Below, one piece after another: positions 54,019 through 63,552 of a stretch of DNA of 64,000 nt. The translations under genes and the position numbers were made by a program. This DNA is from Nitrospinae bacterium CG11_big_fil_rev_8_21_14_0_20_45_15 (lineage in GTDB: Bacteria > Nitrospinota > Nitrospinia > Nitrospinales > VA-1), in the NCBI GenBank assembly GCA_002787235.1, contig PCWG01000032.1, forward strand, positions 124,001 through 188,000, written 5' to 3'. How positions within the stretch are numbered: position 1 is the first letter of the stretch; every line of letters starts with the position of its first letter. The notes beneath the pieces are model-generated. The model was given only the letters and a program-made list of their open reading frames with translations. It was not told the DNA's origin and made no database searches.

Positions 54019-56184
54019 ATGAGCAGGAAACTCGCCGGTTTTTACATCTTATTGTACTTTTCGTTTTTTCTCCTGCTCACACCGCTCGGTGTTTTCAACG
54101 ACTGGATTCCGCCTGCCAAGCACACCGGTTATTATTCCGCAACATTGATAGACAGTGGCGACGATGCCGGTTACTACGCTTATCTGCGTTCGCTGTATTT
54201 TGACGGCGATCTCGATTTCGCCAATGAAAGAAAATTTTCCCACGCCGAAGGATTTACACCAACCGGGTACGTCGCGAACAATTGGCAAATGGGACAGGCG
54301 ATTCTGTTTTTCCCCTTTTTGCTGATTGGACATTTGCTTGCGGGATTGTGTAATCAATGGGGCGCGACATTTTCTCTCGATGGTTACTCCGCACCTTATT
54401 ATCTAGCCACCGCAATCGCATCGGGAACCTGGTTGTTTGCGGGTCTGATTTTTCTACATCGCCTGCTTGTAAAATTTTGCACACAGCAGGCGGCTTTGAT
54501 TGCGGTCACTTCGCTTTGGCTAGCCTCTCCTCTCATTTACTTCAGTTTCATCCGGCAACGCATGGCGCATACGGCGGAATTTTTTCTTGTCGTGTTGTTG
54601 TTGTGGGTCTGGATTGAGAATCGAAAAAATAAAGAATGGGATGGCCCTGTTCTGATGGGTTTGACAGCGGGACTGCTTTGCCTGGTGCGGCCCATCAACA
54701 TCGGTTTCCTCGCGTTATTTTTCGTCGATCAACTCTATTTGTGTTGGCAGGACAGCACGATGCATCGTGTCGAAAAAATCCAGAGTTTTGTCCGACGGTC
54801 GGCGGGATTTTTTGTAGCCTTCTTTCTGGCCCTTGCGCCGCAGGTGGTGAGTTGGTATCAATTGAACGGAGTGCCTTTTCCGGCGCGGTCTGTGGGCATG
54901 GCGGGGCAGGGTCTGGCGCAGTTTTCAGTCATGGCAGTGTTGGAAAAATCCGGAAGGATATTCTTCAGTCCGCAATGGGGACTGGTCTGGTCCATGCCAC
55001 TTGCACTGGCAGGGGTCATCGGTCTGCTGGTGTCCTCCGCTAAATTGCAATCCCTGAGATACGGACTGCTTGCCTATGTGTGTGCATTGTTTGTTATCGT
55101 ATTGCTCTACCCGGAAGATTCGGTATCCTACGGGAAAAGACATTTTATTTCCGCATTGCCCATTGTTGCTATCGGTCTGGCTTTGTTGTGGGATAAATTG
55201 GGTGAATGCAGGTTATGGAAAATCTGCGCATTTCTTGCCGTTTTGGTTTGTGTGGGTGCGCAATACATCATGTTGGTCCAGTACAAAGTCGTGCTTCCCT
55301 ACAATCATCCTCAGTACACGTGGGAGGCCTTGTCATCCGCGAGTCAATTGATCCGGGAGCGGCCGGATTTATTACTGCGGTCCACGAACTGGCTGAGTCT
55401 CCTGCCAATGGAAAAGTTTTGGGATTTAAAGGACAAGCTGTTTCTCGTTGGTTTGCCAGTATTGCAATTGATCGCAGTGGTGGGGACGGTATTTTTAGTG
55501 AACGGAATTCGATGGAATGTTTCGAAGCGGGCTTTGTCTCTGGGTGGGATTTTGTTCTGCCTTGTACTTTCAGGGGTGGTTTACTTAGCGGCTCCTACTT
55601 TTTCGCACGACAAAATCGTGGCGCGCAAAAGTTATCAGAAGAATATGCAATCCGGGCGAGACTTTTTACAGCAAAGAAAATTTCCTCAGGCACTGGAGAA
55701 TTTTAAATCAGCTTCAGTTTTGGAACCGCAACTGCTTCAACCCTTGTTGAATGCGGGTCTGGCTTTGCAATTGGATCACAAAAATCAGGAAGCCATTCTC
55801 TGGTTTGAAAAGGCCTTGCAGTTGGTACCTGATGACGCCATGACACTTTTCAATACAGGGAAGACTCTGGCTGAGCTGGGCGATTTTGATCGCGCGCAAG
55901 TTATGATGCAAAAGGGAATTCGTTCGCAACCACTTTTTAAACCGGCCTATGTTTTTTTAGGTGAGATTTTTCTACGAAAAAACGAACCGGGGAAAGCATT
56001 GCAGGCATTTCAGACATTGCTTTCGCTGAATCCGAAAGATGGTTCTAGCCATGCCCGGTTGGCAATGGTGTATACTGTGCTCAAAGAAACCGACCGTGCG
56101 AAAGCTCATTTGCAGGAAGCCATTGTCCTGGGGGGCGACCCCGGAATGATTCGCGCCATTCAGGATTTTTATAAATCACAATGA
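54019..56184 (+). CDS. GT-C-like membrane protein with C-terminal TPR repeats
   Basis: 721 residues. About ten to twelve membrane segments cover residues 1-515, with a periplasmic first loop (DSGDDAGYYAYLRSLYFDGD) containing acidic residues in the place of the GT-C catalytic aspartates. Residues 545-720 form four to five TPR repeats (ALENFKSASVLEPQLLQPLL, FRSQPLFKPAYVFLGEI-like repeats). The likely job is transfer of a sugar from a lipid-linked donor at the outer face of the inner membrane, with the TPR part binding partners. The acceptor is unknown. Begins 50 bases after the epimerase. Confidence 0.8.
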   Translation: MSRKLAGFYILLYFSFFLLLTPLGVFNDWIPPAKHTGYYSATLIDSGDDAGYYAYLRSLYFDGDLDFANERKFSHAEGFTPTGYVANNWQMGQAILFFPFLLIGHLLAGLCNQWGATFSLDGYSAPYYLATAIASGTWLFAGLIFLHRLLVKFCTQQAALIAVTSLWLASPLIYFSFIRQRMAHTAEFFLVVLLLWVWIENRKNKEWDGPVLMGLTAGLLCLVRPINIGFLALFFVDQLYLCWQDSTMHRVEKIQSFVRRSAGFFVAFFLALAPQVVSWYQLNGVPFPARSVGMAGQGLAQFSVMAVLEKSGRIFFSPQWGLVWSMPLALAGVIGLLVSSAKLQSLRYGLLAYVCALFVIVLLYPEDSVSYGKRHFISALPIVAIGLALLWDKLGECRLWKICAFLAVLVCVGAQYIMLVQYKVVLPYNHPQYTWEALSSASQLIRERPDLLLRSTNWLSLLPMEKFWDLKDKLFLVGLPVLQLIAVVGTVFLVNGIRWNVSKRALSLGGILFCLVLSGVVYLAAPTFSHDKIVARKSYQKNMQSGRDFLQQRKFPQALENFKSASVLEPQLLQPLLNAGLALQLDHKNQEAILWFEKALQLVPDDAMTLFNTGKTLAELGDFDRAQVMMQKGIRSQPLFKPAYVFLGEIFLRKNEPGKALQAFQTLLSLNPKDGSSHARLAMVYTVLKETDRAKAHLQEAIVLGGDPGMIRAIQDFYKSQ

Positions 56185-56214
56185 ATCACCCTTTCGATAA
56201 TCGGGTAAATTGCC

Positions 56215-56412
56215 ATGATTGATGAGATCGATTATTTTCCTCGACGGGATCAGCAAAAGAAGGGTAAAACTGCTGGCGAAGAGTGGGGAAAATTAAAAGA
56301 ATTGAAAACGACCGGGAAAAATCAAAAGGCATCCAATCAGGTCGATAAAAAAAATAATGCGGAGAAGGGTAAGACCGATCCAGAAGAATTACCATCTAAG
56401 AAGTCAGAGTGA
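56215..56412 (+). CDS. Small lysine-rich protein, possible
   Basis: 65 residues, strongly charged (KKGKTAGEEWGKLKELKTTG and a Lys/Asn/Glu tail). No signal peptide or membrane segment. It lies 30 bases after the GT-C gene and 77 before the likely SUMF1-like start. The ribosome site is poor, and a frame on the other strand also exists, so expression is uncertain. Confidence 0.4.
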   Translation: MIDEIDYFPRRDQQKKGKTAGEEWGKLKELKTTGKNQKASNQVDKKNNAEKGKTDPEELPSKKSE

Positions 56413-56489
56413 AGCATACATAATCTATGTTTAGTTTTTTGAACCTGTTTCTAAAAATCGTGGAAACAATTTTTAAAAGGAGTCGTGAC

Positions 56490-57779
56490 GTGGCGACCTT
56501 GAATCATAAAATAGCAACCTTGTTGGGCGTGTTCGCATTTGTATTTATCCTTTCTGTTTCTTCTGCTCACGCAACCCTTTCAGAGATGATTGCCGAGGCC
56601 GATAAAGCTGTAGCGAATGGTGATGCGGTGCAAGCCGAAACCATTTACACCTCTGTATTGGAGAAAGATCCTGATAATTATCGTGTCTTGCGTTCTCTGG
56701 CCGACATTAAAATCGGGATGGAAAAATTTCAGGAAGCTGAAGCCTTGCTTGGAAAAATTCTAAAAATGGAAGTCTCGACAAATCGGGATGTTCTGGTTTA
56801 TATGCGCGGAGAGGAAAAACCGAGGCCCGCTGAGCTGGTGGATGAAACGGTCATTCTGGAAACGGTAGGGAAAAATAATATGCGCAACTATCTGGCCCCC
56901 GTGGATGAAAATGCGGTGCCGCATTTCCGATTATTTTTTAAAGACACCGGAAAGATGGAACTGGTCTCCAAGGCGCAAGCTCAAATCCGCTACGTGGGTG
57001 TGCCACGTTCGACGATGGTCATGGTTCGTGAGCGGCATGATGAAGTGATGATGAAATTGATCGCCGATAAGGGTGCTACCGGAACCGGCGAGATGGTGAA
57101 TTTTGAAGCGGGTTGTTTCACGATGGGCAATGACAATGGCGATATCATTGAACGCCCGGCACATGAAGTCTGCCTCTCGGCATTCAAAATGGATGCGCAT
57201 GAAGTTCGACAAAGTGAGTTTCAGGCGGTGATGAAACACAATCCGTCACGCTTTAAGGGAGCCGATCTTCCGGTCGAAAGTGTGACTTACGATGAAGCCG
57301 CCGATTATTGCAAGAACGTGGGCAAGCGCATTCCAACAGAAGCGGAATGGGAATACGCCGCGCGTGCGGGCACCCAGACCTTGTACTACTGGGGGGATGA
57401 ATTCGATCCTGCGAAAAGCAATTTCTGTGACAGCGATTGCGAATTGAATATGGGCGGTACGGTTGCTGACGGTTATATTCATACCGCGCCTGTGGGTTCC
57501 TTTCCTCCGAATCCTGCAGGACTATACGACATGGCAGGCAATGTCAGTGAATGGGTTGCGGACTGGATGGAAGACAATTATTATGTTTTGAGTCCGAAGA
57601 ACGATCCCAAGGGTCCCGAACGTATGGATGAAAAAATCATGCGCGGTGGAACGAATTACAAAGTCATTCGGGGCGGATCGTGGAAAACCAATCCTCTGAG
57701 CCTGCAATCAGCCGCACGCAAGTCATTATGGATGGATTATCGTGTGGAGGGTTTGGGATTCAGATGTGCGAGCAATTGA
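56490..57779 (+). CDS. Exported TPR plus SUMF1/FGE-type protein lacking active-site cysteines
   Basis: 429 residues from a GTG start that follows AAAGGAG by seven bases; an upstream ATG at 56427 lacks a ribosome site. Signal peptide ends near SSAHA. Residues 30-100 are TPR-like (YRVLRSLADIKIGMEKFQEA). The SUMF1/FGE domain follows (FEAGCFTMGNDN, IPTEAEWEYAARAG, MAGNVSEWVADW, VIRGGSWKTNPLSLQSAARKS, GFRCASN). In formylglycine-generating enzymes the segment after RGGSW carries the redox Cys pair; here it has no Cys, so the enzyme reaction is unlikely. It may bind glycans or proteins. Terminator follows at 57811. Confidence 0.85.
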   Translation: MATLNHKIATLLGVFAFVFILSVSSAHATLSEMIAEADKAVANGDAVQAETIYTSVLEKDPDNYRVLRSLADIKIGMEKFQEAEALLGKILKMEVSTNRDVLVYMRGEEKPRPAELVDETVILETVGKNNMRNYLAPVDENAVPHFRLFFKDTGKMELVSKAQAQIRYVGVPRSTMVMVRERHDEVMMKLIADKGATGTGEMVNFEAGCFTMGNDNGDIIERPAHEVCLSAFKMDAHEVRQSEFQAVMKHNPSRFKGADLPVESVTYDEAADYCKNVGKRIPTEAEWEYAARAGTQTLYYWGDEFDPAKSNFCDSDCELNMGGTVADGYIHTAPVGSFPPNPAGLYDMAGNVSEWVADWMEDNYYVLSPKNDPKGPERMDEKIMRGGTNYKVIRGGSWKTNPLSLQSAARKSLWMDYRVEGLGFRCASN

Positions 57780-57810
57780 TAACAATTTAAATTTCTGAAT
57801 TGTATTTAAG

Positions 57811-57848
57811 ACCCGGCTGATGAATGCGTTCGTCAGCCGGGTTTTTTA
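57811..57848 (+). terminator. Strong rho-independent terminator
   Basis: ACCCGGCTGATGAA (57811-57824) pairs with TTCGTCAGCCGGGT (57829-57842), one G-U pair, followed by six T residues. It lies between the SUMF1-like gene and the convergent YfhO paralogue. Confidence 0.92.
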
Positions 57849-57851
57849 TTT

Positions 57852-60182
57852 TTATAAAGCTTGACTGCCCTTTTGGCGCGGGATGAAGATTGTCCAGATC
57901 AAAATAAATAAGGCCAGTAGAGTGACCAAAACACCGGCACGGAAGCCTTCAGGGACGAATCGAAACTCCACGCGGTTGGTTCCCGGTTCCAGAAGCACTC
58001 CTCTGTAAAACCCATTGGTGCGATGGATCGGTGTCTCCTTGCCGTTGACCGTTGCGGTCCAGCCGGGGAAATAATTATCCATCAATACGAGATACCCGCC
58101 GTCTTCTGTTTGCGCAAAAACATTTGCCCCGTTGGGTCGGTAGACAGGCGGGTGGCTCATTCCACTGCCAATTCCTGCGGGTAATGTCACGGCTTCTTCG
58201 ACCAGTGCCGTGCGGCGTGGATCAAAATTCGGATCATAATAAATTCCAAGGATTTCATTTTGAGGGGTTTGTTGAACGTGCGCGACCACATAACTGCGCG
58301 GAAGTGGATTCGTAAAGGTTTCGATGGTCTTCAAATCCACTCGATCCAGACGGGAAGGGGTGCGGGTATCTGTAGATGATTCGGTTTTGGAAGGGGCAAC
58401 GACGCGCTGGTTTTGCAGGGTGACCCATTTGTGCACGTTGCTTCTTTCTAAAATCGTCCTGCGCGTTTCAGGAAGTGAATTTATGAAATGATTGACCCAT
58501 TGCTCGGGTCCCTGCAAGCGTATTCCTGTTTTGCCGTCCACCGATTCTACCCCATAGATGCCGCTCAGGTTTGGGTACAACTGTTCTTTCAGTGTGAGGC
58601 TGATGAGATGGTGTGTTCGTTGCCAGGGAAAGCGTTGCTTGCTGTGCAGGGTTTTAGAGGACAGGTCTCCTGAATAGATGCGGAATCGTTCGGTTTCGTT
58701 GGCGACCTGTGGCAGAAGTTTCGGGGCGCTTTCGTAGTAGGATCGGTCGATGGTCGGGATCAGTGAAATATTTCGATAACTCAGATCGGCAAACAGGAGC
58801 AAGACAAGTAGCCATTGGAAAGGAGCCGTTTTGAGCTTGTTTTTGTGAATGCAGTGCACGCCGAGGGCCAGAATGGGCAGGGCGATCAGCGGCAGTAAAA
58901 TCCCTCGGCCAGGATTGGCAAGGGAGATTTTTATAATACCGATCCCCATTGCCAGCACTATCACTTGAAATAAAAATTTTCTTTGCTTGAGGGCATTTGG
59001 CAAATGATCGATGCCGTAGCCGGTCAGAAAAACCAATGCGAAGGCGGAGAGGAATAAAAATTTTTCTGGATAGCGGAAGTGATCGAATCCGGGAACGTTG
59101 TTGAAGAAGTGAATGTAAAGCGGGTTGTTGTTACCGAGCGCAAAGAAAATTCCAGCGATGAAAACAGCCACCCAGAATAAAAAAACGCGGCCAGGATAAA
59201 ACAGGATCGCGGAGATTAGGAACAATACAGGAAGCAGTCCCATATAGGGACTTTGCAGAAAATAATCCCAATTCAGATGCGGACGCATCATGAAGTTTTT
59301 GAAATTGACCGGTAGTAGAAAATTGTTCAGTTCGGCCCAGTCCATCGACCAGCGCACACTGGTTGCATAGTTCATCCCCTGGGCGCGTGTGGAATGTTCC
59401 ATCATGAAATAAGTGGGCAGGGTCTGGCAGGCCGAAAGTCCGAGTGCAAAAATAATTGCCACTGCCAGATACAGAATGCGTTTGCCCGTCGCGTCGATGC
59501 CGCCGCTTTTGGGGATGATGCATAAGCTGAAGGGAAGGAGCAGTGCCACGGTGAACAAGCAATTTTCCGGGCTTCCGCCGAGAACCTGAAAGGTCAAGGT
59601 CAGGACCGTTGCCAAAAAGTATCGCATTTTTCCTGTTTGCAGGAAGTTTTGGAATGAGAAAAAAATGAAGGGGAGCCAGACTGCGGACTGAAAATGATTG
59701 TGGAAGGAAGATATGGATAGAAAATATCCTCCCAATAAGGCAGTCAATGCGGCACCCAGGGCACCTTGAATTGAAATGCCCCAATAGCGACACAGTGCGT
59801 AGGTTCCCACTGCCAGCATCCAATGCTGGGCCATGTAAAAGATGTTGAACGCGGAGTTGAAATCGTTGAGAAAAAATAAGGCGGAAAAGGGGTAGAAAAC
59901 TCCGGGATGCATGAGCGCGAGGAACGGGACTCCACCAAGGATGTCGGGTTGCCAGAAAGGCAGAGACCCTTGCTGAAATGACTCCCAGATGAAATGCTTC
60001 ATCGGGTAGGCGTAGTATAAAATGTCCCGAAAGTAGAAAGTATTTCCGCTGAAAATCACGGCACGAAACAGCAGGCAAAATGTAGCCCCCAGTGCCAGTA
60101 TCGCGCATACCTCTTTTAAAAAGAACTTGCAACGCTGTGGGAGCGGGTCAGCTTCGTTATCACTTACAGGAGAATATTGCAT
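57852..60182 (-). CDS. YfhO-family polytopic membrane protein, copy 2
   Basis: 776 residues, about twelve membrane segments. It is a clear paralogue of the protein at 50455-52752: FYFRDILYYAYPMKHFI, HNHFQSAVWLPFIFF and GYLVLMDNYFPGWTATVNGK correspond position by position. The stop lies just past a strong terminator. It begins seven bases after the mlaC stop on the same strand and so is co-transcribed with it. The same glycan-transfer role as copy 1 is inferred, with perhaps a different donor or acceptor. Confidence 0.85.
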   Translation of the reverse strand: MQYSPVSDNEADPLPQRCKFFLKEVCAILALGATFCLLFRAVIFSGNTFYFRDILYYAYPMKHFIWESFQQGSLPFWQPDILGGVPFLALMHPGVFYPFSALFFLNDFNSAFNIFYMAQHWMLAVGTYALCRYWGISIQGALGAALTALLGGYFLSISSFHNHFQSAVWLPFIFFSFQNFLQTGKMRYFLATVLTLTFQVLGGSPENCLFTVALLLPFSLCIIPKSGGIDATGKRILYLAVAIIFALGLSACQTLPTYFMMEHSTRAQGMNYATSVRWSMDWAELNNFLLPVNFKNFMMRPHLNWDYFLQSPYMGLLPVLFLISAILFYPGRVFLFWVAVFIAGIFFALGNNNPLYIHFFNNVPGFDHFRYPEKFLFLSAFALVFLTGYGIDHLPNALKQRKFLFQVIVLAMGIGIIKISLANPGRGILLPLIALPILALGVHCIHKNKLKTAPFQWLLVLLLFADLSYRNISLIPTIDRSYYESAPKLLPQVANETERFRIYSGDLSSKTLHSKQRFPWQRTHHLISLTLKEQLYPNLSGIYGVESVDGKTGIRLQGPEQWVNHFINSLPETRRTILERSNVHKWVTLQNQRVVAPSKTESSTDTRTPSRLDRVDLKTIETFTNPLPRSYVVAHVQQTPQNEILGIYYDPNFDPRRTALVEEAVTLPAGIGSGMSHPPVYRPNGANVFAQTEDGGYLVLMDNYFPGWTATVNGKETPIHRTNGFYRGVLLEPGTNRVEFRFVPEGFRAGVLVTLLALFILIWTIFIPRQKGSQAL

Positions 60183-60189
60183 CCGAAGG

Positions 60190-60801
60190 TCAGGATTCGT
60201 TTTTGGCTTCGTCGAGCTTCTTGGTCATCCGGCGAGACAATTCAGCAAAATCATCGGTCTGCAAAATTTTATAAATTTGCGAGCGCAGATTGTTGCGCAT
60301 ACTGATACCATCGAGATCAACATCTATGACTTTCCATTTTTCGTTTGTCAGTTGAAGTTTGAATTCGATATCGACTTCGCCTTCATCCTTATGAACAACC
60401 AGCACAGGGGTTGTGGCAATGGTTTTGTCCTGAAAGGTTTTCTCAAAATGGATATCTAATCCGGAAAAAAATTTTCCAGAATTTGGGAAAGCGACATGAA
60501 TAAACAGATCGGACAACAGGTTTTGAAACTGTTCTTGTTCTTTGGCCGAAAGTTTGTCGCGGTGTTTTTCGAGGACTTTCTGGCTGATGAATTTCATATC
60601 CATATAGTTCAAGGCAAGATGACATAACTTGGAGATCTCGTCAGGAGTTTTGGAAGATTTGTCTCCGATCTGTTTGATAAGATCAAGCAATTGCGCGGTC
60701 GCTTGACCGGCGGGATGCTGTTTCCCTTCTGCATACAGGGTTGAACTGAGAACAAAAAATGAAATACAGAGTGCGATTAAAATTTTTCCAAATCGGAGCA
60801 T
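60190..60801 (-). CDS. mlaC: MlaC-like periplasmic phospholipid-binding protein
   Basis: 203 residues. Signal peptide (ILIALCISFFVLSSTLYA) and the MlaC/Ttg2D fold: SKLCHLALNYMDMKFISQKVL, LSAKEQEQFQNLLSDLFI, ATTPVLVVHKDEGEVDIEF and VIDVDLDGISMRNNLRSQ. MlaC carries phospholipids between the outer and inner membranes; the related HpnM serves hopanoid transport. The other mla genes are absent here, so either role is possible. It is translated just before YfhO copy 2 (seven-base gap), an unusual partner. Confidence 0.85.
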   Translation of the reverse strand: MLRFGKILIALCISFFVLSSTLYAEGKQHPAGQATAQLLDLIKQIGDKSSKTPDEISKLCHLALNYMDMKFISQKVLEKHRDKLSAKEQEQFQNLLSDLFIHVAFPNSGKFFSGLDIHFEKTFQDKTIATTPVLVVHKDEGEVDIEFKLQLTNEKWKVIDVDLDGISMRNNLRSQIYKILQTDDFAELSRRMTKKLDEAKNES

Positions 60802-60906
60802 AGGCGATATATGATAACTATGAATCAGGGTTAGAATTTATAACGGCAATCATAGTATAACGCAAGCTTGTGTTCAGAAAATAAAATGTTTAATGGTTTA
60901 AATGAT

Positions 60907-61698
60907 ATGACTTTTCATTCCTGTCAAAGCGTTCTGTCTAGGCAAATAAAATGCATTTTTTTCAGGGTTTTGACCTTAATGTTTGTACTTTTGGGGTTTT
61001 CTGTTTCTGTTCAGGCAGACGAAGTTTGGGATCGGCTCGATAAAATGTATGACGAGGCCAGGTCAGCCGATCAATGGCTGGAGGTAGAAGCTCAGTTGCA
61101 GAAAATCAAGGGAGATGTGGCACGACTCGATGAGTGGTCCTGGCGAATGGGGCGGGTTTATTATGATCTGGGCAAGAACTCTTCGGGGGAGGCAAAGGAA
61201 AAATTTTTCAATCAGTGTTTGGTAAAAGCGAGTGAAGCATTGTCTGTCAATTCCAACTCGGCTCCGGCATATTTCTACAGAGGGCTGTGTATCGGCAAGC
61301 TTGGAGAGGCGCGTGGATTGTGGAGCAGTCTGGATGCCATTGATCCTTTGCGTGAAAACATGACGAAAGCTCTCAAACTGGACCCGGCTTTCGATCACGG
61401 TGGGCCGCATCGTGCTTTGGGAAAAATGTATTTTGAGCTCCCTTTTTTTCTGGGAGGAGATGGCGATCTGGCGGTGAAACACCTCGAAAAAGCCTTGAAT
61501 TTGGGACCGGATTACGGCGACAATTATTACTTTCTGGCGGAAGCTTATCAGGCCAAGGGCAAACGCAATCAAGCGAGAGACACGCTGGCGCAACTGCAAC
61601 GTCTTTTAAAAAGTCAGAGTGCCAGCGAGGAAACAAACAGGTTGATGCAACGGACGACAACGCTACTCAACGAATTAGAAAGTGATCTGAGAAACTGA
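60907..61698 (+). CDS. Exported TPR-like protein (TatT-like)
   Basis: 263 residues from the chosen ATG; in-frame starts exist at 60868 (TTG) and 60886, and none has a good ribosome site. A hydrophobic segment (VLTLMFVLLGFSVSVQA) serves as signal peptide. The rest is helical with TPR-like units (YFYRGLCIGKLGEARGLWSS, LAVKHLEKALNLGPDYGDNY). It resembles the TatT-type periplasmic component described for some TRAP transporters, but no TRAP genes are near. Seven bases separate it from recN. Confidence 0.7.
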   Translation: MTFHSCQSVLSRQIKCIFFRVLTLMFVLLGFSVSVQADEVWDRLDKMYDEARSADQWLEVEAQLQKIKGDVARLDEWSWRMGRVYYDLGKNSSGEAKEKFFNQCLVKASEALSVNSNSAPAYFYRGLCIGKLGEARGLWSSLDAIDPLRENMTKALKLDPAFDHGGPHRALGKMYFELPFFLGGDGDLAVKHLEKALNLGPDYGDNYYFLAEAYQAKGKRNQARDTLAQLQRLLKSQSASEETNRLMQRTTTLLNELESDLRN

Positions 61699-61704
61699 AA
61701 CGAT

Positions 61705-63402
61705 ATGCTGACGCTTCTCCAAATTGAAAATTTTGCAATCATCGACAAATTGAGTGTGGAGTTTGCTCCCGGACTCAATGTACTCACGGGAGAAACCGGC
61801 GCGGGTAAATCCATTCTACTCGATGCGTTGAACCTCATTCTTGGTGGGCGGGCGGATTACGACTGCATTCGCACTGGAGAAACATCTGCACGCGTCGAAG
61901 CCTGTTTTCAGATCAAGGAGAAAAACTTCGAGTCCATTCTGGATGAACTCGGCATCCCATCGCAGGAAGGTGAATTGACCATCAAGCGGCAATTATCGAC
62001 CGCAGGCAAGGGGAAATGCTGGATCAATGACAGTCCTGTTTCGGTATCCGCATTGGCGCAAATCGGGGCCCGGCTGGTGGATATCCACGGTCAGCACGAT
62101 CACCAGACCCTGCTTCATCCTGAGAATCACCTCGACCTTCTCGATTTGTACGGTAAGACCATGCCAAAGCGGGAGCGTTTTGGTAAAGAATTCCACGCTT
62201 GGAAAAGCGATCTTGCAGAACGCGATCGCCTGTTGAGGCAAGACCAAAATCAAAAAGAACGTGAGGAGTTGTTGACCTTTCAATTGCAGGAGATCGAGCA
62301 AGCGGGATTGGAAGAAGGCGAGGAGGAAGCACTTTCTGCGGAACGCAATAAACTGAGGCATGGCGAGAAATTGCAAAGCGCGTTGGATCGTGTGCAGGAA
62401 ATCCTTTCGGATGCGGACAGTGCGGTGCTGGCGCAATTGGGGAAAGCGGTGCGTGAATTGGAACCGTTGCTGGACTTTGATCCAGCACTGGAACCCAATC
62501 TGCAAAGTGCGAACAACGCGCTCTACGAAGTGGAAGGGCTCTGCGAAAACTTGCGCGACTATGCTCGCACTATTCAATCGGACCCTCAGCGTCTGGAAGA
62601 AATTGAGGACAGGATGGCAGAGCTCAATGGTTTGAAACGGAAGTATGGCGGCGATATCACAGCTATTTTCGAGCGCAAAAAACAAATAGAATTTGAATTG
62701 GAAAGTTTGTCCACATCGCATGAGACATTGGCGCGGTTGAAAGTCTCGATCCAGAAAAGACTTGCGGTGTTGCAGGAGTTGGCCATTGAGTTGGCTAAAG
62801 AGCGGGAAGCAACGGCTTTGCGCTTGAAAGAGAACATCGAAAAGGAATTGCGTGATCTGAACATGAATGCCGTGCAGTTTGGTGCCCGGTTTGATTATGA
62901 GGCCGACGCCGATAGTGGTATCGTTCATAATGGTGAAGCCGTGAAATTTGGCCCGTTGGGGATCGGTGCGATGGAGTTTTTATTCTCTTCCAACCTAGGT
63001 GAAGATTTGCGTCCACTGGCAAAAATTGCGTCGGGAGGAGAAATATCACGTGTGATGCTCGCCATCAAAACCATTCTCAACAAACAGGATGACGTGCCGG
63101 TCATGATTTTTGACGAAGTCGATACCGGCATCGGCGGCAAGACGGCTGAGAAGGTGGGTGCGAAATTAAAGAAACTGGCTGAAGACAAGCAGGTCTTTTG
63201 TGTCAGTCATCTTCCACAAATTGCAGGGATGGCAAGCGCGCATTTCTCCGTACGCAAGGAAGTGAAAGGCAAGCGAACCCGATCAAATATCCTGCGTTTG
63301 AGCGATGAGGAAAGGATCGAGGAAATCGCGCATATGTCCGCAGGTGAAAAAGTAACCCCCGCCGCCCGGGAGTATGCTCGGCAATTGATCATCTCCTCAT
63401 GA
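61705..63402 (+). CDS. recN: DNA repair ATPase RecN
   Basis: 565 residues, SMC-like. Walker A GETGAGKSILLDALNLILGG at about 30-50, Q-loop area ARLVDIHGQHDHQTLLHP, coiled-coil arms between about 155 and 360, signature ASGGEISRVMLAI, Walker B VMIFDEVDTGIGG, and FCVSHLPQIAG. RecN gathers broken DNA ends during double-strand break repair. Length is typical. It starts seven bases after the TPR gene and the end is followed by a gap of 150 bases before trpS. Confidence 0.97.
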   Translation: MLTLLQIENFAIIDKLSVEFAPGLNVLTGETGAGKSILLDALNLILGGRADYDCIRTGETSARVEACFQIKEKNFESILDELGIPSQEGELTIKRQLSTAGKGKCWINDSPVSVSALAQIGARLVDIHGQHDHQTLLHPENHLDLLDLYGKTMPKRERFGKEFHAWKSDLAERDRLLRQDQNQKEREELLTFQLQEIEQAGLEEGEEEALSAERNKLRHGEKLQSALDRVQEILSDADSAVLAQLGKAVRELEPLLDFDPALEPNLQSANNALYEVEGLCENLRDYARTIQSDPQRLEEIEDRMAELNGLKRKYGGDITAIFERKKQIEFELESLSTSHETLARLKVSIQKRLAVLQELAIELAKEREATALRLKENIEKELRDLNMNAVQFGARFDYEADADSGIVHNGEAVKFGPLGIGAMEFLFSSNLGEDLRPLAKIASGGEISRVMLAIKTILNKQDDVPVMIFDEVDTGIGGKTAEKVGAKLKKLAEDKQVFCVSHLPQIAGMASAHFSVRKEVKGKRTRSNILRLSDEERIEEIAHMSAGEKVTPAAREYARQLIISS

Positions 63403-63552
63403 GTCGATTGAACCCATAATTCAGTCTTACCGTTTTAGTGAACTGAGGAATGAATAAACCTCTTTTTTAAACACTGAAAATCAGGTATTTTTCATTGTCA
63501 GCCCTTGTTTCGGGCAGACATTTTATATTTTTTAATCAAAGTAATTTTTTTA

